NCBI GenBank assembly: GCA_023627715.1
Contig: JAMAHW010000126.1
Coordinates: 1 to 64,000, forward strand
DNA length: 64,000 bases
Direction of reading: 5' to 3'
Origin: Periconia sp. R9002
Taxonomy: Eukaryota; Ascomycota; Dothideomycetes; Pleosporales; Periconiaceae
Shown one piece after another: positions 1-14,333 of this stretch (positions are counted from its first letter, which is position 1; each line of letters starts with the position of its first letter). The position numbers were made by a program, and so were the translations under genes. The notes beneath the pieces are model-generated. The model was not told where the DNA came from and searched no databases. It saw only the letters and a list, made by a program, of their open reading frames with translations.

Positions 1-72
1 ACCCCCCCATTCCCCCCCTCCCCATTACCCCATCCCCCAACCACCCCCCATTCTAACCCCCCACCTCCACAG

Positions 73-850
73 CGACCACATCAAAGAACTCAACAGCGCA
101 CGCCCCAAACAACCCTTCTTCTTCCTCAAGCCGCCGTCCTCGATCCTACTACCCAACTCCGGGCCGATCCTGCGCCCGCGCGGCGTCGTGATGCACTACG
201 AGGTGGAGCTGGGCTTGATCATGGGGAAGACGGTGAGGGATTTGGATCCCGAGGATGAGCGGGGGGCGTTGGATGCTGTTGATGGTGAGTTTGTCATCTT
301 ATTCTTTACGTGTTCGTTTTTGGTGTGTTATTGTCTATGTGTGATGTACTAGATACATAAACATATGTCTATTGCTGCTGGTATGATACTTGGAGAAGAA
401 AATCAAGCTAACACATCTGCAGGCTACCTCCTCGCCATCGATATGACGGCGCGAAACGTGCAGGACGAAGCCAAGAAGAAGGGGCTCCCCTGGTCCATCG
501 CCAAAGGCTTCGACACCTTCATGCCCATCAGCAACATCATCGCCAAGTCGCGCATTCCCGACCCGCAAAACGCCCATCTCTGGCTGTCCGTGAACAAGGA
601 GGTCAAGCAGTCCGACAACACCAACCTCATGCTGTTCCGCATCCCTAGAATGTTGAGCGATATTAGTAGGGTGATGAGTTTGGAGAAGGGGGATATCGTT
701 TTGACCGGGACGCCCAAGGGGGTGGGGCCGGTGAAGACGGGGGATGTTATGAGGGCCGGGTTGAAGGTGGATGGAAAGGACGTGGAGGAAGCGAATATTG
801 AGGTTCCCGTCATCGATCGCGAGGGCCTGTATGAGTTCAAGGAGACGTAG
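73..850 (+). CDS. Fumarylacetoacetate hydrolase family protein (FAHD1-like acylpyruvase/oxaloacetate decarboxylase), 5' partial
   Basis: This is the C-terminal part of an FAH-superfamily enzyme. Positions 1-72 are a C-rich intron ending in AG. Visible exons are 73-284 and 423-850, joined by a 138 bp intron with a GTGAGT donor and CAG acceptor; the reading frame is preserved across it. Seen: HYEVELGLIMGK (metal-ligand E-x-E region of the family), an FDTFMPIS stretch and the GDIVLTGTPKGVGPV loop, all typical of the short mitochondrial FAHD1 group, which hydrolyses acylpyruvates or decarboxylates oxaloacetate with Mg2+. The start codon and first exon lie outside the window. The stop at 848-850 is only 3 bp from the stop of the convergent neighbour. 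The family is confident; the exact substrate is inferred. Confidence 0.9.
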
Positions 851-853
851 ATG

Positions 854-2559
854 TTAGGTATTTTGAGACGCTTTTCCTACTCTATTCGTTGCTTCCAGCG
901 CTTGCAGTGTCTCCTTCCGAACAGTCAGTTTTACTAGAGCGGTCCGAGGTGATTTAGTAGGGCGTTTCCTCCTCTTAGAGGTAGAATCAATGGCGGGATT
1001 ATCTGGTCGAGTAGCTGTTGCTGCAATATCAGGAGGTTCATCCGAAGGTTCCTCGGACTTTGGCTGAGCTCGTGCATAACAGCCTTTTATCCCCCGTCCT
1101 GTGTGCTCCAGTACTTGAAGTGTAGAGCTGCGACGATAACGGTTACTTCTGCTGGTGCAAATAGGGGGAGGGGCCTTGGTGAGATCAATTTGTATCTTCT
1201 TCTGTTGATTCTGCTTACTGCTAGTTGGTGTAATAGCAGTCTTTCCGTGTGCCTCCTTTGTTGCGGTTCCAGTCGTCTTCTTTGCAGCTCTGCCCTCGGA
1301 CTTCTTGACTTCTTTCTTCCTGGGACGAACTGCGGGTACTGACGGTTCTACGAGTTGAGTGGTGGCCTCATCGCTGCCGGGTGAATTTATTTTTGCCCCT
1401 GTGGTATGATCCGTGGGCTTCGGAGGTTCTAGGCGCTGAGTAGCCTCATAGCTCGTCAATGGTGCGTTGCCCTGCTGTTTACCTGCAGCCCGCCGTGTTT
1501 TGATCCCAAGTTTATTCCCACGAAGCATTTGCCGCAGCTTTTCGCCCTGCGTGTCTTGCGAGATTTTCTGCTTCTTCCGTGGACTAGCCTGCTCATATTG
1601 TTGCGGTCGTATACGAGCCGTCTCTAGCGGCCCAGTCATTATCCCTGAAACATTATATGAATCGTCGAGTTGAGTTGTGGCTTGCGTTCCGGTCATTGCA
1701 GGTTCCGGAAACTGCGGAATCTGAGCCTGTTGATGAGTGGCGTGTTCCTGAAGTCCCATGCCTACAGGCGGATAGCCCCAGGAGAAGTTCAAAAGAGAAT
1801 CATATCTAGTAGAATTAGCAATGGTTTCATGATACATGTTCAGCACACTCACAGAGTAGGATTCAACACACTGGGACCCCTGGAAGCCTCCGCTTGCGGC
1901 ACTTGCGGCTGTGGCGGCGTATGTGTTACCATTCCACTGCTTTTCGCTTTTTGCCAATCTTCCTTCATCTCAGCAAAAGCTTGCTTCAATTGGCTAATCT
2001 CAGTGTGGTATTTTTCCTGAAATGACTGCACGGTGTCACGGACATCGACAGCTTGTGTGATGTTCTCACTGAGCCTGTCGACCCGGTGTTCGAGTGCTTT
2101 CGTACGATCCAAAAGTGCCTCGCAAGCATTATTATTCACCGATGACGCCAAAACTCTCTCTAACTTCTCCATTCTTTCTTCAAAGCGGTTCCACTTCATC
2201 TCGTGTGCATTGCATTTTCCGTCAAGCCGATCAACATCATCTTCATTGGACCTCATCACATCACCCAAGCCATTCAACCTTGTGTTCAAAGTAGCAAGCT
2301 GCTTCGTATGCTCGCTCAAGTGATCGCTCACAATTCTGTTTCTCTCAAGCTCTTGAGGATCATTGATGTATTCGTCGAGTTCCTTGCGTAGCTCGCTGAC
2401 TGCTTGGCTCGCGGTGTGTGCGGCTTCGGCAGCTCGTTGTGCCTTGAGGCTCCGGTCTTTGACCGAATCGAGCTCTTCCTTGAGATATGCGTGTTCCTTC
2501 TTGAGCTGGTAGGCCCAGAGAAGGTCCACGGCTGGTGGGCCGCGGGAAGAAGCAGCCAT
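854..2559 (-). CDS. Coiled-coil protein with basic C-terminal tail, function unknown
   Basis: Two exons (2559-1853 and 1805-854) joined by a 47 bp intron with GTGAGT donor, TTGCTAAT branch-like site and TAG acceptor give about 552 residues. The start is the ATG at 2559; in-frame upstream sequence lacks protein-like character. Residues about 15-225 are heptad-rich and predicted coiled coil with many Glu, Lys, Arg and Leu. The middle is Gln/Pro-rich. The C-terminal third is strongly basic (RKKEVKKSEGRAAKK, TSKRRKRPTKSP) and looks like a nuclear or nucleic-acid-binding tail. Two related short units occur near the end (LQVLEHTGRG and LQALEATNRV). I do not recognise a family. The gene is convergent with the FAHD1-like gene and starts about 275 bp downstream of the Smr gene end. 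Confidence 0.75.
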
Positions 2560-2833
2560 CGCGCAGTGGCAGAAAAAAGAGCGTGAGAGACGAGACAGAA
2601 AGATACAACAAGAGCGGAACGGTATACGACAAACATTGACAAGCCGACGATTTGAAATGCCAAATAACAAGCGTGGGTGGTGAGTTGTGAGTTGGGGAAG
2701 GTGGGGAGCATGGTCGATGGCACTTTCCTCGCAGACGGCGCGCAGCACTCAACACCAGCCAGTAAAATTCGCCCTCATTAATACGGTTACATAGGTTGAG
2801 CCTCTTATGTAATTTTTCTATTTCTTTCTACTG

Positions 2834-5168
2834 TTATGTACCACGCTTGGGCCCCTTGGGTGCATCCAAGATCTCGTCTCTCTTCATTATCCTCACCTTG
2901 GTATCCTTTTTGGCCCCTTCGGTCTCACCCGGCGAACTGCTCTCACTCTCTTTGGCTCGCTCAGCGACACTCTTGTCATAACTGGTTGGGTCAATTCCAA
3001 GGATGCCTCCGACATTGTTACGATCTCCAGGTACGGAGAATTCGCGGAATGCATATCGCCATTCGTTCAAGAAGGCTCGCACCGCCTTGCCAACCTTGTC
3101 TTTGCCATTCTTGGAATGATGGCCAGTTCCGGTAATGGCGTAAACTGGTCTAGATGATGTGTTGTGCTTTAGGAGGATGCCTTCGAGGTAAGAGACTGCT
3201 TCATCCGGGTGGAGGCCTGGGTGCAAGTTAGTTGAGCTTCGCAGCTACAATAGCAATCACAACATACCGTGTAGATCAACGTAAAGCTCACGCGCATCCG
3301 CCCCTTCATCCTTATTCCGCTCCTCATAAAGGATCTTTGCCGCTTCGCGGTGAGCTTCTCTCATTAGATTGTTCTCGCTCTGGCCGCGAAGGCTGAGGGC
3401 TTTTGCAGCGCGTGAATCACTACGATTCCAAGCTTGCGCAGCGCTTTGCAGGAACTTATTTCTCAAGCTGCCGTGCTTGAAAGCTTCTGTGCGTGCTTGT
3501 AGGTAGGCTTTGTTCGCCTTCTCGCCGGTATCGAGCCATGGGATGTGCTGGGGCGCGGGTATCGCTTGTGCGGCAGCACTGTTTTCACGAGACCCATTGA
3601 AGCTCTTTGTCGGTCGAAGTGGTTTGCGGAGTTGAGCAGGAGCTGGCGAAGGTGACATACGTACGACATCTGCAAGATTGTTGGGCTGTTCTTTGTTATG
3701 GCCATGTCCACCACGTTTTCCATGATGGCGCTTCCCACTCTTTGCAGCAGCCGCAGAGCCCAAGCTTGGAAAGGCTTCGTTGTCATCTACCGCGAGAATC
3801 GAGGGTGTTGTGGCGCGTGAATGTTGACGACTGCTTGGTCTTGAGTGCGGACGACTCATGTTGCCCGGGCTGAAATGCGGAAATGGACTAAGGCCTGGGG
3901 GCGGATGCTTCGCACCACCTGTGGACAGACCATAAAGTTGCTCGAGCGAGATCCCTTCTACACCGGAGTTCTGGGCACTCCATCCGGGCTGGCCACCTGC
4001 TTGAAGCATAGGGAATGCTTCATAATCCTGCATTTGGAAATTGGGAACGGCAGCTTGCAATGGCGGCGTAGAAGCATCTGAGATGACCATACGAGCCATC
4101 AAGGAAGATGGATCGTGGGAGAATGCGCACAAATCACCCGCAAGACAATTTCCATTCATGAAATATCTCCATGAGATGTCAGTATTGAGCTGTATACGTT
4201 TATCGGGGAAGGATCGGCACTCACTTGCACAGGGTTCGGGACGTGTCATGGCTGAATCTGCAATCCGCTCTCGCGCACGAGCCAGATGACATGTAATACT
4301 TGCAAATGATATTACTCTTGGACTGACCCGCAGGCGTGGCTGGTCTAAACGCGGGGCTCATCGACTTTCCGATGTGGAACGTAGCTGGCTCGGGCACTGG
4401 GACAGTCATTTGCTGGCCTTCGAGAGTTTGAGCTGAGCCCATCAGTGCAATAAGAGCAGCACTGAGATCGTAGCCGCTAGCTTCCAGAGCCCTTTCAATT
4501 TCCTCATCAGGTCGCTCGTCCCGAAGAATGGAGCGTAGCATATCATAGGGACCCATATCTACAGTTTGTGGCTGGATCCACTCGGCGGCAGCACCATTGA
4601 GCGTGCCGTCACCGAGGACAGAGGAAGAATCCACGCTCCCGGTATCATCGTTTACAAGCCAATCTACAGAATCGCTTCCCAGATCGCCATATAGCTCCGT
4701 GTTGGGGCTGGCTCCTTCGCTGAACTGGTATGCGCTCAAGCTGGGACTATGGGGGATGTGAGGGCTGGAGAAAGCCAGACGCGGGGATGGCCGCGGAGAA
4801 GTGAAGGGAGAAGCGTTTGAGGATTTGGCACGATTGAAAGCTGGAGGGGCGATTCCAAAGCCTGGAGGAGGATGTATCATCCGTGGTGACTGGCTGACAG
4901 GGGTGGGCGCGCGATTCGCTTGCCATGCAGCTGGAGATGGGCGGCGGATGACAGTATGGCGGCTCGGGGGAGGAGAACTGGAGGAACTTCCGGCATCGCG
5001 GAAACGCCATAGACAATCGAGGACGATGTTTTCCAGCGACTTGCCCGTCAATCCCGTCTGCTTGCGCAGCAGCTCCTCGAGCCTGTCCGTCTGTTCCTCC
5101 TCATCTAGAGTGTCGTCCTGCAGAACGGGCAGCGCAGCCTCGTACGCGTCGTCCGAGACCATGTTCAC
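2834..5168 (-). CDS. CCCH zinc finger and Smr domain protein
   Basis: Three exons (5168-4225, 4166-3268, 3216-2834) with 58 and 51 bp introns give 741 residues. The N-terminus has two short helical CUE/UBA-like segments (residues about 10-55 and 195-230). Two adjacent CCCH fingers follow; the first is CKYYMSSGSCARADCRFSH and the second spans the first intron (CKYFMNGNC...CAFSH). A Gly/Ser/Pro-rich linker leads to a DUF1771-type helical segment and a C-terminal Smr domain split by the second intron after YVDLHG, continuing LHPDEAVSYL and then GTGHHSKNGK. This matches the fungal CCCH/SMR family, thought to bind RNA; Smr domains are nuclease-like in mRNA surveillance factors. The start is the first ATG of a long open frame, with a second in-frame ATG two codons later. 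Confidence 0.92.
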
Positions 5169-6440
5169 ATCTAGCAGGTGATGGAGCGTCTATGGGTGCA
5201 GTAGGTAATATATAAGGCGTGCGCAGGGCGCTGTGGAGCTTCTTATACCACAGCCGGGTGACTGAGGAGTGAGAGAGAAGGACCGGGGGAGGCAGGAGAG
5301 GCGGGCGGGAGGCGTCTTAAGAGGTCACAGTGGCGCAAGAGGGCGGACAAGTAAGCAGCAATGTGAATGACAAAAGGCAACGGGCCCAGGCAACGGAGAA
5401 CGAAAGTGGTGTGCAGCAAAGAGAGGCAGCGCGGCGTAACCCTGGTTGAGTGTAGAGGGGGAGGAGCTTCAATGCGCAGAGCAGCGTCCAGCCCTATGCG
5501 GCCAAAGTGTGGGGGAGAGTGCCAGAGTAGGAAGGCGAACCGTGCACATGAAGAGTCGAGCACCACGGGGAATAGAGGCAGAGGAACAGAAACAAAAACA
5601 GAGGAAGCGCAGAGGGAAACGGAGAAGAGATGGTGGAGGGGACTGGCTGAGTACATGGTCCGTATATGTACATTGCTAGGCCAGTCAGAGGGCGTCGCGG
5701 ACGGTCAGCGAGCGGGCTGAGGTAATGGATTTGCTACTTGGATAGAGCCATATGTATCCCACACCAACTCATCTCCATGCCCGTATTTGCACCGTGGGGA
5801 TACTTGAGGCTGAAAACATTTGAATGCTCCCATGACACGCTTCTGCCCCCGTTTGTGCATTGTGTACCAGGTGTCGCAGGTACAAGCTGCAGTGCTTCCC
5901 ACCATTGCACATGATTCGCACCTACTTACATGCATATACCCCAACTCTATCTACATATACATACATGATCACGCACATGAAGATGCACCATTAGTAAACG
6001 TTCCCAGCGAGAGCTTACGTGCCCATACTCGTGCAATGACGTGTACTGAAGTTAGTTATGGCCCTGGATGGATCAACAAGCTACCTACCTACAAGCGTCT
6101 AAGAGAGATGTAGGGAGCGGGATGACGCTACTATCTAACTAGCCCCCGACCTTCTGCTGAGGCAGTGTCGGGACTAATGGCATTGCATGAAACCACCATT
6201 CATTCTCACTCCTAGGCCCCCACACCACCACAACACGTTTACCATCCAAACCTTCTTTCCTCTACATGTTATCCAGTATCCTCTGATCCGGAATGCCCCT
6301 TCTCTCCACTCCCTAGATTCTTCTTTGACCACCTCCTCGCCGTGCGCTTCCTGCTCTGCCGTCGCCTCCTCCGCTCGGTTCCGCTGTCTCCGACCTTAAC
6401 TCCATTCCAAATCCCCAGAGCTGCTGACCGACTTCACACC
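5169..6440. other. Intergenic, divergent promoter region
   Basis: This spacer separates the divergently transcribed CCCH/Smr gene and the Tvp38 gene. It holds a TATA-like AT stretch near 5206-5215, a G/A-rich tract at about 5240-5700 on the plus strand and a pyrimidine-rich leader before 6441. No convincing gene is present. Confidence 0.6.
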
Positions 6441-7674
6441 ATGCCCGTCGAAGACAATGCAGACTATGACGCTCGCGCGCTTGCCCTGCCCATCGACGAC
6501 GATGAGGATTCTTCTCCCGAACGGGGTGATGCCCCCATCTGGTCTCGCCGTTCCACTTCCTTTCGCCAGAACAGTTCCTCACATTCGCGCCCTCACCAAC
6601 CCTCACGGATACGTAATTGGATGGACAAGTACAAGTTCAACAGCCGTGTATTAGTCCAGTACAACCGCTTGACAGCGGTGCAGAAGATCTTGGTCTGGGT
6701 GGCTGGCATCACTTCCTTTGTGCTGGGCATACTCTTCTTGGTGTATAATGAGCGCATCTTCCACAGCTTACGTCCTGCGGCGAAGAAATGGCATGACGTC
6801 CCTGCCGGCTGGCTGGTCTTGTGGGCTTTGATTTTTGTCGTTTCTTTCCCTCCGTTGATTGGATACTCGACTCTTTTGACCATTGCGGGTTTCGTATACG
6901 GGTTTCCTAACGGGTAGGCATCCTAAACTTGGTGAACTCGAAGAGTAGTCTTGCTAACATGACTTCAAAAACAGATGGTTCATCGCTGCCTCAGCAACCG
7001 TAGCCGGCAGTACTGCCTCTTTCATAGTCTCACGCTCCTTGCTCCGCAAATTCGTCGATCGCCTCCTCGCCCACGACACCCGCTTTGCCGCCCTCTCCCT
7101 CGTCCTCAAGCACGACGGCCTCAAACTCCTCGTCATGGTGCGCCTCTGCCCGTTACCCTACTCGCTCTCCAACGGCGCCGTAGCCACCATCCCCACCGTC
7201 ACCTGGCAGGCCTACGCCCTTGCAACCGCCATCGCAAGCCCCAAACTCATGCTCCACATCTTCATCGGTAGCCAACTGGAAAAGATCGGTGGCGGCGACG
7301 GGAAAATGGACGGCAAGACAAAAGCCCTGAGTTACATTAGTATCGGCATCGGAGCGCTAGCTGGCATGGCGACAGGCTGGTTCATGTATAAGAAGACGAA
7401 ACAGCGTGCGGCGCAGCTCGAGGACGAGGAACGCCGCGGCATCAGACGCACCTCCATCGAGGACCTCGAACGCGACTACGCGGATGATCCTGCGGCGCTG
7501 GAAGCTGCTTCCATCATTCGTGAACAAGACGATGATATTTCGCTCCGCTCGGCCTGGGGGGATGATTACCATGACGATCCTACGGATGTTGAAGACGATG
7601 CACTCGAAATTCCTGATGATCCGTTCAGCGCCGGCGACGACGATGACGATCAAGCTAGACTCGGGAAGAAGTAG
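6441..7674 (+). CDS. TVP38: Golgi membrane protein of the Tvp38/TMEM64 (SNARE-associated) family
   Basis: Two exons (6441-6913, 6975-7674) with a 61 bp intron containing GCTAAC give 390 residues. The start is ATG at 6441 in an ACCATGCC context. The cytosolic N-terminus is followed by hydrophobic segments at residues about 80-100 and 115-145 (GWLVLWALIFVVSFPPLIGY), a glycine-rich membrane region after the intron, the family-typical RLCPLPYSLSNGA stretch, and a last helix at about 280-300. The C-terminal about 85 residues are very acidic. The VTT/PF09335 fold of this family is associated with Golgi/vesicle membranes and lipid scrambling. Length and acidic tail fit the fungal Tvp38 group. Substrate and exact role are inferred from family. 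Confidence 0.88.
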
Positions 7675-9802
7675 AAAGTGCGACGTTTTTTGCTTATCAT
7701 TTGTATACATCTGTGTGTCTGTGTGTGTATGAGTTACGCATATCCTTTTTTTTCTCATGACTTGGCCAAAGCCATTCATTGTCCCCGAGATTTGTATAGA
7801 CGGACGGGTTACGGTTGGGAATAAATAGATTCCATGACCCCCTTTCTTTTCTCAACGAAACGGAGGTTTTTTCCAATCTAGGTATGCGGAATCGACGCAT
7901 CTCATTTTTCTCTTGGTTCTTCTAGGTTTCGCGGGTCGGTTATGTAGACTATCGCTCGCTATGTAACACCACGTGCTTGCGTATCTGTGTACATGTACGA
8001 ATCACAAGACGTTTAGCAGCGGAAATTGTGTACGTTGGAAATAGATCACGACAGTCTATTCATTGACTGACGTCCTAGTTAGACAAATCCCTTCTTCAAC
8101 ATCTCTCTCCTACGCATCTTGGTTTTATCAACTCTGTCTCGACTTAACCCGGAAGTAGTAACGAGAGAGAAAGGGTTAATCTGTCTCTCAATCAAAACTC
8201 TCCACCTATGTATGTACTCCTACGTCCCGTCCGTTCATACGTCTATACCAACATACCGTCCAAATAAATCCCACCACGTACGGCGACGTCAAAACGCAGT
8301 ACCCTATCACCTACCCACCCCCCTTCCCCTCCCAACTCCACACCATCAGTACGCACACATATATAAATACCCATCCCTCCCTCATTCTACCCATCAATTC
8401 CCCCAGATATCCAAACCCCCCCCCCCAACAAATACATACATCCATCAACGATCCTTCCACAAAAACCACAACCCCCCTTTCCTTCCTTCCTTCCTTACTT
8501 ACCACGTAGAAACAAACGTCAAAGACGAGTTCATTTCCGTAAGCCAAACCAAACCCAAAAGAAACAAGAAAACGGGTTCTTTCTATATGGGAGACGTTTA
8601 CATAGGTAGGGAAGTTTTTTACTCCCCCCTCTTCGTACTACCAACTACTATTGATTGATTGCTACGAATGTACACATGCATAGTGTTTATACTTTGTATT
8701 TTGGATTGCATTTTCTTGTTCGCGGGGGTCTTGTTCTGACTAACGCACTGAAGGGTGTAACTGACTGACTGATTGTCTATGTGTGTATGTATAGATGGAC
8801 TGAGTACGTATAAACACCCCACCCTACACATCAACACGTCCAAATCCACTACGAACACTTCCGCATGGACCACACGTAACTCCATCTCAGAAACCAATAC
8901 CATAACATACCATACCATAACGTAGACACACATACAGACACACGAGTAACTAGTTGTACTTTACTTATCTCCATCCTCTCCCTGTCCTTACACCACACAA
9001 CTCCACTCCACCTACTACGCTACCACTACACACGTACCCCTTACTTAAATCACTCACACAAAAATTGCAACTAAATCCTACATACACACCTAAGATTGTA
9101 AAAAAAAAAAAAAAAAAAAAAAAAAGGAAAATGATCTAGGGCACTAACACTAACACCTAACCCTTCACATCTAAGGTACGTTAATGAATCTAGACGTTCC
9201 GCTAGTACCTCTACGACGCCCTATAGTAATTTAGACTTACATGGAGCGAACATTTATAAGTAGATTATTTAGAAAGCAGGGGATAGGGCGCCACGCTCGT
9301 CACCCTCTAGCAGTATTTACATCTCTCAATTGTTCCTCCTCCCCGAGGTCGGATTATTGTCCTTCAACATAATGTCAAAATTTTCACGTTGCTGTTCTCT
9401 GCGAATAAACACAACTTACGGGAATTATGATGGCATATTTTTCTTATGCATCACTCTTGAAGCATCACAGGAACGGGACACATCCGGTATGAACAAAGAA
9501 AATGAGATTTGCATAGATACAGTAGCAAGCACACCCGCTTAACCCCCAGAAAAGTTCGAGGCCTATATCCACGGCGTAGACGGAAAGGAAAATCGGGTAG
9601 TATGAGGTGCAGGGGAGGTATTTTGGAAACGAGTTTTCAAGCAGGATTACCATCAGGCCGCATCGATAAAAAAAGAACTTTCCTATTGAGACAGCTGATG
9701 GCGAGGACGCATCTTCTATTATACATCTAATCTCGGTGACCGATCAGCACATTTTACCCCGCGAGAATACCGGAAGAGATCACCCACTCCTTACACCATC
9801 AT
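7675..9802. other. Intergenic, low-complexity
   Basis: About 2.1 kb between the Tvp38 stop and the ATP synthase alpha stop. It contains a C/A-rich tract on the plus strand (about 8200-9060), CATAC-type short repeats near 8900 and a run of 26 A at 9100-9125. One open frame at 8119-8658 is dominated by Pro/His/Thr from the C/A-rich composition and is not supported as a gene. Confidence 0.6.
9100..9125 (+). repeat. Homopolymer A tract (26 bp)
   Basis: Uninterrupted A run inside the spacer. It could be a microsatellite, or the tail of an old retroposed sequence, but no flanking duplication or retroelement is evident. Confidence 0.85.
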
Positions 9803-11802
<2,000 letters not shown>

Positions 11803-12943
11803 TCTGATGACCTCAAGAGGCTAGTTGTATAGCTCTGCGATCAATTGAGATTGATGCAGAAGGAGCGGAGATGGTGGAGATGGGGGTGATGTTGGAGAGG
11901 GAAGCTGGGAGGAGAGAAAAGCTCCCTTCATCCTCGCCCAAGATACTACCGTGCTTATGTAATGCCGGTTTTCCAACCGAGCTAGCACCAAGCCGCCTAG
12001 CAACGCAAAGCCCTCCCCAAACATGACCCTTCTAATGATGATGACCGTTTTTCTATCCAAACACTATTTGTAGGTTTCTATTCTAAAATCCAAATTGCTT
12101 GCAAACCTTTAGGTTGGTACCATTCTGTATACTAGAGGAAATCAGAAAAAGCTGTGACCTTTTCGGATTTTTATTTAACTGCATGTAAACACTGTATACC
12201 GGCAACTCCTTGTGCAACCATACACAACATTGGTTCTTAAATAGACGGAACTTCTGCCATATCAAAAGGAGGTAACGATCAATATGATCCTGCAGTACGT
12301 CATATAGGTACACGATATTGTGTAGAACTTTGGAGAAACACACGTATACATGGAAATGAAACTGGCTAGGATAGAAAGATCGACTGGAATTTATGGATTA
12401 CTATTTATTCATTCCACAATTGCTATAAAAGCATTGTCTAAAATCCAGTACCTCTAAGAACCCCAAGTTTGATGCGATGTAAAGACACTTTCAGACCTCT
12501 GGCAATATTTTCCCATGTATAGAATCCGTCAAACTGTCCCAAGTATTGCAAAATCAAACGAAACAACATTCAATTGAGTTACCGCAAGATCAGTTTTTTT
12601 CGGCGATATCTAAAATGAAAATCTACTCATGCTCATCGAGAAAATGTGCGTTACAAATCAACTCAGAAAAGAAAGCTGGTATCTACAGTGGTATCCCGTT
12701 CCGTTCTATACACAAAAGCACCCAGCCTATCCTATTCGTACAGTCACTGCGGGTAAAATCACTTCTGCTGTTTACTGTACTCCGACAATCCACGCAATCC
12801 ACGAGTCTTAATGCAAACTAGTTCTCTACTCCATCTTTCCGACTAGTGTTTTTGAATGGCAACCTTCTGCTGCTAGCTTCACACCCCAACCTGCTACGCC
12901 TGGTATCATGATGTCTCCTCTGCCGACCATGCGCGCCAACTAT
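11803..12943. other. Intergenic
   Basis: Region upstream of ATP1 and downstream of the Mpo1-like gene. The first 100 bp upstream of ATP1 on its strand are pyrimidine-rich (CTCC repeats near 11860-11920), a common feature of strong fungal promoters. The rest (12060-12900) is AT-richer with no convincing reading frame. Confidence 0.6.
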
Positions 12944-13662
12944 CTATTTCTCTTTCTTTTCCTGAAACTTTCGCACATCTTCCTCCACTGCCTTGTTGAG
13001 TCGTTTCTTGAGCTCGGGGCGGTATCCAAGCGAGAACAGAATTTCGAACCAGACAAAAAACGGAGCGAGGAACAAGGCTTGTACCAGATTATCAAGGAGT
13101 GCTGGCGCACGACCTTCGAAAACGCCGTGTCCAATAAACTGTGCGATCCAACTAACCACGTTTATTGCCACAGCCCAGGAATTTGCGGTCGCTCCGTACG
13201 TAGAGGTAAGGTAGTGTCCGTAAGCCGCGCTGCCGAGGAGAAACGGCATGATCATAGCGCCGGCGACTGGTTCCATCAAAATGTATAGTGTAGAGTATAA
13301 CACAGCACCGAGAGTGCCGACATTGAGAGGAAGGTGGGGGACCGACAGCCAGGATGGCAATGGTACGGAAGGGGTATTGGTGAGCTTGAAGATGTTAGGG
13401 AAGGTGTAGTATCTGGGGCGAATGACATACAAGAACCACAAAGGTCACAAGAATAGCTGGAACACAGACGATGTGTATGGCGACATTAACCTATGCGAGG
13501 GTTGGCGTAAGCGAGGGCAAAGGTGAACGAGAGGATAGCATGGTGTACTCACAGGGTTGTGATGGTATGCGCCATACTACCCATTCGGTCAGCATAAGCC
13601 ATATCTAATGTAAATAGTTATCGACGTACAAAACGCATTTGTTTTTCGAGGTTGAGCGACAT
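12944..13662 (-). CDS. MPO1: Mpo1-like (DUF962) 2-hydroxy fatty acid dioxygenase, ER membrane
   Basis: Four exons (13662-13630, 13576-13553, 13490-13431, 13384-12944) joined by 53, 62 and 46 bp introns, all phase 0, give 185 residues, close to the yeast 174. The spliced N-terminus reads MSLNLEKQMRF-YGAYHHNP-VNVAIHIVCVP, the diagnostic start of the family with its conserved histidines. Further His residues lie in FIGHGVFEG. Four to five hydrophobic helices fit an ER membrane protein. Yeast Mpo1 is an Fe2+-dependent enzyme that removes one carbon from 2-hydroxy fatty acids in phytosphingosine breakdown. The third intron was placed by restoring the family frame: donor GTATGT, CCTAAC branch, acceptor AAG. 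Divergent from RPB7. Confidence 0.92.
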
Positions 13663-14333
13663 GGTTAGGTTGGGTGCCGAAAGCGGTCGGTCGTGTGCTT
13701 GACTTGACAAAGGTTCGAACGGCTACCGAAATTCAAGCATCTCTTTGAGCGAGACAACGAGAGGTACAGACCAAGAGACAATACTCGTTGGCCGCTCTTG
13801 ACGATTCCGCAGGCAAATGTTGAGGTCTAGAGAACAGATGTTAGAATGGTGGGACTACCGCGGGAGGGGAGTGTCCACCGTAACTTCCGATATTCTCACA
13901 TGTTATTGCCGGCGTTTCTTCGGCTTAAATTTAACTGGCATTCTGTTTGACCGGCGCCGAGTCTTTGGGACACTTCAATGACAGGCGCATCACCATTGTT
14001 ATAACCACTACTTCTGTACTTCGCCTTTGTCCTCGAGGTGCACTCTGGAATCACAACCCCGTATAACGCGCCAGCGTCATCGTCTTGGAACGCGCGTATG
14101 GACTTCTTGACAAGGCTCCAATAATACCTACTCTGGTTTGCAGGCGTTTGTCTTCCGAGTCTACAACCTACCTACCTACCATATAGCCTGCGCACGCAAC
14201 GAGAACATCACCTGGACTCCTCTCCCGTGCTCAACCTTACCCTCGTCCCTCACCTCGACCTCAGCTTGTACGCGCCCGAGCTCGCCGCAACCACCGGTAT
14301 TCTTTAGCCCTCCGCGCGCAAGTCGCTTCCACT
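13663..14333. other. Divergent promoter between the Mpo1-like gene and RPB7
   Basis: A 671 bp bidirectional spacer. The 100 bp before RPB7 on the plus strand are rich in CTACC and CCTC. No gene is seen. Confidence 0.6.

Noticed and set aside
8119..8658. 179-codon frame on the plus strand
   Set aside because: Composition follows the C/A-rich DNA (His, Pro, Thr, Tyr), it has no domain and lies in a low-complexity spacer.
9100..9125. Poly-A run as the tail of a retrotransposon
   Set aside because: No reverse-transcriptase remnants, LINE-like body or target duplication adjacent.
13711..13721. GGTTCGAAC string resembling a tRNA B box
   Set aside because: No matching A box, acceptor stem or cloverleaf could be found around it.
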